In this document: positions 7,248 to 11,850 of the stretch, piece after piece
Numbering within the stretch: position 1 is the stretch's first letter
How the letters are laid out: every line of letters begins with the position of its first letter
The notes under the pieces: generated by a model
What the model saw: the letters and a program-made list of their open reading frames with translations, nothing else
What the model was told of the DNA's origin: nothing
Database searches by the model: none
Program-made: the position numbers and the translations under genes
Assembly: GCA_049316905.1 (NCBI GenBank)
Contig: JBMOJH010000105.1
Span: forward strand, 1-11,850
DNA length: 11,850 nucleotides
Reading direction: 5' to 3'
DNA from: CAIPVR01 sp049316905
GTDB taxonomy: Bacteria > Actinomycetota > Acidimicrobiia > Acidimicrobiales > Microtrichaceae

Positions 7248-9059
7248 ATGTCCGACACCCCTGTGAGCCCCGACCCGTCCCCCGGGTCGCGCACCGCCAC
7301 GATGCTGCGATCCGGCATCGCCACCATGCTCGTGGGCGCGGTGCTCCTCGGTGTGGCCATGGTCGCCACCACGACCTCCAGCCCGCAGCCCGAGTGCCCT
7401 GACGGCACCGCGCTGGTGACCAAGTACAACTTCGTCGGCGGCGCGTACGTGGTGGAGCAGACCGGCGCCGATCCGCGGGCCGTCACCATCGTGGGTGGCA
7501 ACGCCACGACCGGTTCCTGGACCTCGACGGTGCCGATCTCCGTCGTGATCGTGAAGGGCGGACCGGGCTCCAAGGCGAGCACGCTCGACCCGGCGTCGAC
7601 CTCCGGCTCGTTCTCGAACGCGGAGCTGCCACTGGTGGGCGCGGGCAACATCCCGGACATCTCGAACGTCCAGTTCTGCGGGCCGCAGGCCCGGCTGCTC
7701 ACCCCGAGCTCGACCACGACCACCGCACCCCCCGCGATGCTCGTGACCCTCGCTGCCCGGACCTGCCCGGCCTACACCGACATCTTCGCCAACAAGAACC
7801 GGAACAACCTCCAGGAGAGCCTGGAGAACCTCGGACCGAACACCAACTACACCGGCGGTGAGGTCGTGAACCCGGTCAAGGAGGCACAGTCGCCCCAGAG
7901 CAGGTGCTCGCCGCTCACCGGATGGAACTTCCAGTGGGGCACCGGTATCACCGGCAAGAGCCCGTCCACCGCGAACCTGTCGACGGTGACCGGCCAGAAC
8001 GCGGTGGCCACGTCGCTCGCCTCCACCCCCGAGCTCGACGCGAACGGCAACCCGACCGGCCGCGACATCGACGGCGCGGTGACCTACACGCTCACCTCGC
8101 AGCAGGCCGCCGACGCCCCCGCCGGCCGCCTCTGGATCCAGGGTGGCACGAAGGCCGCGCCGCTCGGCGACGGAACGCTGTCGTTCGGCGCCATCCGCTG
8201 CGCCACCGACAACAACAACGGCGACAACGTGGAGTTCGTGAAGTTCCCCACGGGTACCCGGCACGTGTTCTGCTTCGCCTACTACGTGCGAAAGGCCCCG
8301 GAGCCGATCAGCCTCACGATCAAGAAGACGATCACCGAGCGCTCGCCCGGTGGCACCACCTTCAACTTCGGCGGCGACACGTCGTTCATCCCGGGGGGCG
8401 TGTTCACCCTCGCCCCGGCCAACCCCGGCGGCTCGGCCGAGATCAACTTCATCCGCCAGGCCGACGTGGACTGGCGGGTGACCGAGACGGTGCCGGAGGG
8501 CTGGACGCTGCAGTCGCTCACCTGCACGACACCGACGAGCGGTCGCACCATCCTCATCGACGGCTCGGCCATCGTGGCCAACCTGGCCCCCGGTGACGCG
8601 GCCACCTGCACCTTCACCAACGACAGGGCGCCGGTGACCACCACCACGTCGACCTCGACCACCACGTCGACCTCGACCACCTCGACCACCACGTCGACCA
8701 CGACCTCGACCACCACCTCGACCACCAGCACGACGACGACCACGACCCCGCCGACGACGACCTCGACGACGGTGCCGAGCTCGACCACCTCGAGCAGCGT
8801 GGCCCCGTCGAGCACGTCCACGTCGTCGACGGTGCCGAACGGGTCGACCACGACCACGTCGCCCGCGCAGGTGGGTGCCGAGGTGGTGACCCGGACGAGC
8901 GTGACGCCCGATGACGCCGTGGCCGGCGCTTCCGCGGTCCTCGCCTTCACCGGCGGCAGCTCCCTGCCGTGGGTGGTGCTGGGCATCGTGCTCCTCCTCG
9001 TGGGCGCCACCCTGGCCGCCGTCTCGTGGCAGCGTCAGCGCCGCTCCGCCGAGGCCTGA
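7248..9059 (+). CDS. Thr-rich stalk surface protein with LAFTG sortase signal
   Basis: 603 residues; GAGGGA precedes ATG 7248 by 7 bp. An N-terminal hydrophobic segment (about 22-41) acts as signal peptide or anchor. Module 1 (about 50-146, Cys50 and Cys144 at its edges) contains VPISVVIVKGG and ends DISNVQFCG, a form seen in many actinobacterial surface proteins. After a short Ser/Thr/Pro linker comes module 2 (about 165-348), starting with RTCPAYTDIFANKNRNNLQE and ending RHVFCFAYYV, with Cys173, 220, 318 and 342. I recognise it as recurrent but cannot name it. Module 3 (352-460) resembles a SpaA/prealbumin-like beta domain (VTETVPEGW, CTFTN; Cys426 and Cys454 may pair). A Thr/Ser stalk (464-538) leads to the sorting signal: L565-A-F-T-G569, a hydrophobic helix (573-593) and a basic tail. 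LAxTG is the motif associated with class E sortases, so covalent wall attachment is predicted. No sortase lies in the window. The signal peptidase fusion encoded next could process it. Confidence 0.88.
   Translation: MSDTPVSPDPSPGSRTATMLRSGIATMLVGAVLLGVAMVATTTSSPQPECPDGTALVTKYNFVGGAYVVEQTGADPRAVTIVGGNATTGSWTSTVPISVVIVKGGPGSKASTLDPASTSGSFSNAELPLVGAGNIPDISNVQFCGPQARLLTPSSTTTTAPPAMLVTLAARTCPAYTDIFANKNRNNLQESLENLGPNTNYTGGEVVNPVKEAQSPQSRCSPLTGWNFQWGTGITGKSPSTANLSTVTGQNAVATSLASTPELDANGNPTGRDIDGAVTYTLTSQQAADAPAGRLWIQGGTKAAPLGDGTLSFGAIRCATDNNNGDNVEFVKFPTGTRHVFCFAYYVRKAPEPISLTIKKTITERSPGGTTFNFGGDTSFIPGGVFTLAPANPGGSAEINFIRQADVDWRVTETVPEGWTLQSLTCTTPTSGRTILIDGSAIVANLAPGDAATCTFTNDRAPVTTTTSTSTTTSTSTTSTTTSTTTSTTTSTTSTTTTTTPPTTTSTTVPSSTTSSSVAPSSTSTSSTVPNGSTTTTSPAQVGAEVVTRTSVTPDDAVAGASAVLAFTGGSSLPWVVLGIVLLLVGATLAAVSWQRQRRSAEA
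8637..8861 (+). repeat. Thr/Ser-codon low-complexity stalk
   Basis: Irregular reiteration of ACC, ACG, TCG and AGC codons, rich in tcgacc and accacgtcg words, encodes about 75 residues of mostly Thr and Ser. It puts the folded modules at a distance from the sorting signal. The array is less regular than the 15-bp arrays near positions 3-92 and 4775-4861. Such Thr/Ser stalks are often O-glycosylated in actinobacteria; glycosylation here is inference. Confidence 0.85.
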
Positions 9060-9088
9060 CCCCGGCCGACGCGGCGGACAACGCCGCG

Positions 9089-9127
9089 GACGACCCCACT
9101 CCGGCCATGCGCCGGGGTGGGGTCGTC
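9089..9127 (+). terminator. Strong 16-bp hairpin with the next gene's ATG in its loop
   Basis: Left arm 9089-9104 (GACGACCCCACTCCGG) pairs with right arm 9112-9127 (CCGGGGTGGGGTCGTC) over 16 bp with a single G-U pair. The 7-nt loop (9105-9111) contains ATG 9107-9109. It starts 30 bp after the stop of the stalk-protein gene. The shape and position fit a GC-rich terminator lacking a U-tract, or an attenuator or start-sequestering element controlling the downstream fusion gene. Confidence 0.65.
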
Positions 9128-11329
9128 GGCGCGGTGGCCCTGGCCGCGACGGTGGCCCTGGCGGTCCTGACCGCCGTGTCGGCCCGACCGGGTCGCACCG
9201 GTGTGGCCCTGCTCGCCGGGGCCGCGATCCTCTGGGGCGGCGCCGGCCTCCTCGCCGCCCTGCTGACCCGCCCGCCCCGTGACCTGTCACGCCCCGAACC
9301 GGCGGCGTCGGGCCACTGCACCACGGTGATGTTCCTCGGCGGGGTGCCCGACGAGGTCGCCCGGGCCACCGCAGCGGTCACCGCGGCCTCCGGCCCGGTC
9401 GTGCTCGTCTGCACCGGACGTGAACCGCCGCCCGGTCTGCACCCCGGCGTGGCGGTCGTGCGCGTGGGGTCCGGTGACGACCCGGTGGCCGCGGCCCTCA
9501 CCCAGGTCCGCACCGACGCGGTGCTCATGGTCTCCGCCCGGGCCGTGCCCGTGGCGGCCGCGGTGACCGCCGCCGCGGCCCGCCTCGCCGACGGCGTGGA
9601 CGCGGTGGTGGGCACGACCCGGCCGCTCAACCCCGACCGCTTCGGCCCCGACCGCCGCGACCGGATGGGTGCCGCGTTCCGGGCGAGGGCCCGTCACGCG
9701 GGTCTGTGGCTCTGGGAGCCGGACGCCACCGTGGTGCGCTCGGACCTGCTCCGACACCACCGTCACGACGGCGCGCGGCCGTGGGGCGCGTGGCTGCGCG
9801 AACGGGTGCGGGAAGGTGCCTGCGTGACGGCCACCGACGACGTGTTCGCGCGCCGTGCCGCCCCCGTGGCCGCGGCGGGCTACTGGCCCGACTCCGCCGC
9901 GCGCCAGCATGCGGCGGCCGCGGACCTCGCGGACGCGGCGCGGGCATCCGGGCCGTTCGTGGGCCGTGCCGCGGCCGCGGCGCTCGTCGTGCGGGCCGTG
10001 GCCGGGTGGTCGCTCGTGCTGTGGGCCGCGGTGCTCGTGTGGCCCGGGTCGGGGTTCCCGTTCCGGATGGGCGCGGTGCCGTGGGCGGTGGCGCTCGTGA
10101 CGGTGGGGCTCGGGCGGTGGCTGGCGCTGCACCGGATGCTCGGCGTGCCAGCGGCCCCGGTGCCCGACGCGCTGGCCGCGGTGGACGCCGTGCCGGGCTC
10201 GCTCGCGTCGCTCGAGGCCGTGGTCCGCCGCCGGTTGCGTCCCCCGGGGCGGCCGGTGCCGACGAGGCCACTGGTCTGGCTGGCCCTGGCAGCCACCGCG
10301 GTGGCCGGCCTGGTGCTGCTGTCCTCGGGCAGCGGGAGCGCCGGCCTCGCGGGTCTCGTGGGTGTGGGGCTGCTCGTGGTGCTCTGGGTGTTCACGGTGC
10401 GGGCCCTCGTGGAGCGCGACTGGCAGCGCAACGGGTTCCGCGTGCGGCTCGACCTGGCCGCCAAGGTCCACGGCGGCGGTCTCGACGGCGGCGCGGTGGC
10501 CCGTGTGGTGGACGGGTCGCCCGGTGGTCTGGCCCTGCGCGGTCGACTCCCGGGGCTGGCGCGGGGTGACGAGGTGTCGGTGCAGGTGGAGCTCTCCGAC
10601 GGCCGGCGGGTGCGCCTCGCCGGGACGGTGGCGGCTCGCCGGGAGGTGCGCGGCGGCCAGCTCGTCGGGGTGCAGCTGCGGTCGCTCGGGCCGGAGCTCG
10701 GCGCCTGGTCCGGGGAGTTGTTCGAGGCAGCGGGGGTGCACGTCGTGCCCGCCCGTCCGGCGGCGCCGGAGGATCCGCGGCCGCGCCTGGCGCGCGTGGC
10801 CGACCGCGTGGTGCTCGTGGCCGCAGTGGGGGCCTCGGTGGCCGTGGTCGCCGGGCTGGCGCTCGTGCTCCTGGGGATCCGGCCGCTGGTGGTGCGGTCC
10901 CCGTCGATGGTGCCGACCTACGAGGTGGGCGACGTGGTGCTGGCCCGGTCGGTGCCGGCCGGGGACCTGGAGGTGGGCGACGTGGTCACCCGCTTCGACT
11001 CCCCGGACGCGGCCGACAGCCTCACGCACCGGGTGCGGGCGATCAGCCGCGAGGGCGACATGGTGACCGTGGAGACGCGGGGCGACGCCAACGCCACCAG
11101 CGAGGTGTGGAGCGAGTCGGTGGACCACCCGGTGGGGGTGGTGGTGGCGTCGATCCCGTGGATCGGACTCCCGGCCACGATGGTGCGCTCGTCGTGGGTG
11201 TGGGCCGGCGTGGCAGCGCTGGTGCTGGTCGCGATGGTGGCGGTGCTGCTGGTGCCCCGGTTCTCGGACCGTCGGGCCCGGCGGGCTGCCAAGCTGTCGG
11301 CCGACCGAGGGGGAGCACCATGGAACTGA
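9107..11329 (+). CDS. BcsA-like pseudo-glycosyltransferase - PilZ - S26B signal peptidase fusion
   Basis: 740 residues, multi-pass membrane protein. Helices lie near 6-25, 32-53, 291-312, 322-341, 388-407, 412-432, 568-590 and 695-716. Residues 70-260 have the alternating strands of a GT-A/GT2 fold (TVMFLGG, GPVVLVCTG, DAVLMVSARAVP, DAVVGTTRPLN). The expected DxD is replaced by SAR (143-145) and no QxxRW is visible, so it is probably catalytically dead. A PilZ domain follows (about 440-530) with both c-di-GMP motifs: R441-N-G-F-R445 and D469-G-S-P-G-G474. The helix-GT-helix-PilZ order is that of bacterial cellulose synthase BcsA. After helix 568-590 comes a signal peptidase I of the SipW/archaeal/ER type: Ser600 in RSPSM, the VGDVV repeats, His641 in THR, and RGDAN with Asp660. 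A Ser-His dyad is thus expected, facing outward. Inferred role: c-di-GMP-responsive cleavage of exported proteins, perhaps the stalk protein encoded upstream. No clear RBS precedes ATG 9107, which lies in a hairpin loop; GTG 9134 is an alternative start. The end overlaps the next gene by 10 bp. Confidence 0.82.
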   Translation: MRRGGVVGAVALAATVALAVLTAVSARPGRTGVALLAGAAILWGGAGLLAALLTRPPRDLSRPEPAASGHCTTVMFLGGVPDEVARATAAVTAASGPVVLVCTGREPPPGLHPGVAVVRVGSGDDPVAAALTQVRTDAVLMVSARAVPVAAAVTAAAARLADGVDAVVGTTRPLNPDRFGPDRRDRMGAAFRARARHAGLWLWEPDATVVRSDLLRHHRHDGARPWGAWLRERVREGACVTATDDVFARRAAPVAAAGYWPDSAARQHAAAADLADAARASGPFVGRAAAAALVVRAVAGWSLVLWAAVLVWPGSGFPFRMGAVPWAVALVTVGLGRWLALHRMLGVPAAPVPDALAAVDAVPGSLASLEAVVRRRLRPPGRPVPTRPLVWLALAATAVAGLVLLSSGSGSAGLAGLVGVGLLVVLWVFTVRALVERDWQRNGFRVRLDLAAKVHGGGLDGGAVARVVDGSPGGLALRGRLPGLARGDEVSVQVELSDGRRVRLAGTVAARREVRGGQLVGVQLRSLGPELGAWSGELFEAAGVHVVPARPAAPEDPRPRLARVADRVVLVAAVGASVAVVAGLALVLLGIRPLVVRSPSMVPTYEVGDVVLARSVPAGDLEVGDVVTRFDSPDAADSLTHRVRAISREGDMVTVETRGDANATSEVWSESVDHPVGVVVASIPWIGLPATMVRSSWVWAGVAALVLVAMVAVLLVPRFSDRRARRAAKLSADRGGAPWN

Positions 11330-11823
11330 CCCGCAGCCACCACTTCGCCGCACCGGCGGACGGCGTGATCGACGTGTTCGCGGACGAGGAGGCGGTGCGC
11401 ACCCGCTACGAGGGGATGGGCCACCGCGACGTGGAGGTGCTCGGCATCGACCGCACCGACGACGGGCTCACCGTGACGTGCCGCCGGGTGGTGGACGTCG
11501 ACCTGCCCGGATTCGCGAAGCGGGTGCTGCAGCCGACGAACACGATGACCCAGACCGACACGTGGACCCGCGACACCGATGGCTGGTCCGGCACCTTCTC
11601 TGTGGACGTGGCCGGCGCGCCGGTGGAGCTGTCGGGCGAGATGGCGCTCGCGGACGCGGGTTCGGGTGACGCGGTCGGCAGCGACTACACGGTGACGCTG
11701 CGTATGAACGTGAAGGTGCCGCTGGTGGGCGGGAAGATCGCCGACTGGGCCGGCAAGAACGACGCGCTCAGCACGCTGGAGGCCGAGTTCGCGGCCACCG
11801 ATGCCTGGCTCGCCGCACACTGA
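11320..11823 (+). CDS. DUF2505-like SRPBCC-fold protein
   Basis: 167 residues. ATG 11320 follows a purine-rich site (gaggggga, with GGGAG at 11311-11315) and overlaps the upstream stop by 10 bp, which suggests translational coupling. The opening MELTRSHHFAAPADGVIDVF, a run of alternating beta strands and the end KVPLVGGKIADWA...WLAAH match my memory of DUF2505, a START/SRPBCC-like actinobacterial family with a hydrophobic ligand pocket. No signal peptide or membrane segment is visible, so it is probably cytoplasmic. Its ligand and role are unknown. Coupling to the PilZ-peptidase fusion may mean it serves that protein or merely shares its transcript. The in-frame extension to 11107 is rejected because it would read through the fusion gene as Gly/Arg-rich shadow sequence. 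Confidence 0.85.
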   Translation: MELTRSHHFAAPADGVIDVFADEEAVRTRYEGMGHRDVEVLGIDRTDDGLTVTCRRVVDVDLPGFAKRVLQPTNTMTQTDTWTRDTDGWSGTFSVDVAGAPVELSGEMALADAGSGDAVGSDYTVTLRMNVKVPLVGGKIADWAGKNDALSTLEAEFAATDAWLAAH

Positions 11824-11848
11824 CCGGCCGGGTGCAGCCCCCGGCCGG
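11824..11848 (+). terminator. GC-rich terminator-like hairpin after the DUF2505 gene
   Basis: CCGGCCGGG (11824-11832) pairs perfectly with CCCGGCCGG (11840-11848) around a 7-nt loop, starting on the base after the TGA stop. No U-tract is visible before the window ends at 11850. It probably ends the transcript that carries the fusion gene and the DUF2505 gene. Confidence 0.6.
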
Positions 11849-11850
11849 CC

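Noticed and set aside
8969..9106. In-frame extension of the fusion gene to ATG 8969
   Set aside because: It overlaps the coding end of the stalk protein in another frame and adds only Arg/Ala-rich sequence before a plausible membrane-protein start.
7170..9290. Long minus-strand open frame opposite the stalk-protein gene
   Set aside because: Arg/Gly-rich composition, spans two genes and the gap between them, no recognisable motif; a GC shadow. The same applies to 9287-11353 and 5116-7173 on the minus strand.

Overview
The window is very GC-rich and dense in forward-strand genes. Its proteins carry long Thr/Ser linkers, an LAxTG-type sortase signal and a DUF2505-like protein. That points to a high-GC actinobacterium. 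The style of the Thr-rich surface proteins recalls Acidimicrobiia, but the class is inferred from memory and not shown by any marker gene. All five or six genes run on the + strand; the long minus-strand ORFs are GC shadows. I see no tRNA, rRNA, CRISPR array, transposase or integrase.

Left half (1-5752): two tandem RHS/YD-repeat genes. The first is cut by the window edge, leaving a Thr/Ala/Pro linker, the RHS terminal core and a 196-residue tail. The second, 14 bp downstream with a good ribosome binding site, is complete (1614 residues). It has a lipoprotein signal peptide, an Ig/Fn3-like region, YD repeats, an inserted PA14-like domain, a Thr-rich linker, the same terminal core (30 of 40 residues identical) and a different 197-residue tail. 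Both tails share a layout of hydrophobic, then basic, then acidic segments. No immunity-type gene follows either one.

Middle (5753-7140): a short hairpin-containing gap, then a cytoplasmic serine hydrolase of the class C beta-lactamase / family VIII esterase type.

Right half (7141-11850): a probable surface-display locus. Its first gene encodes a 603-residue wall-anchored stalk protein ending in LAFTG, a hydrophobic helix and a basic tail. A strong 16-bp hairpin follows, and the annotated start codon of the next gene lies in its loop. That next gene encodes a 740-residue membrane protein that joins a BcsA-like degenerate glycosyltransferase core, a PilZ domain with both c-di-GMP motifs intact, and an S26B (SipW/ER-type) signal peptidase. 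A DUF2505-like SRPBCC protein overlaps its end by 10 bp, followed at once by a GC-rich terminator-like hairpin.

The fusion protein is the standout of the window. It reads as a signal peptidase wired to a c-di-GMP sensor, next to a plausible exported, sortase-anchored substrate. This would give cyclic-di-GMP-gated maturation of a surface protein. The domain content is read from sequence; the gating and the substrate pairing are inference.
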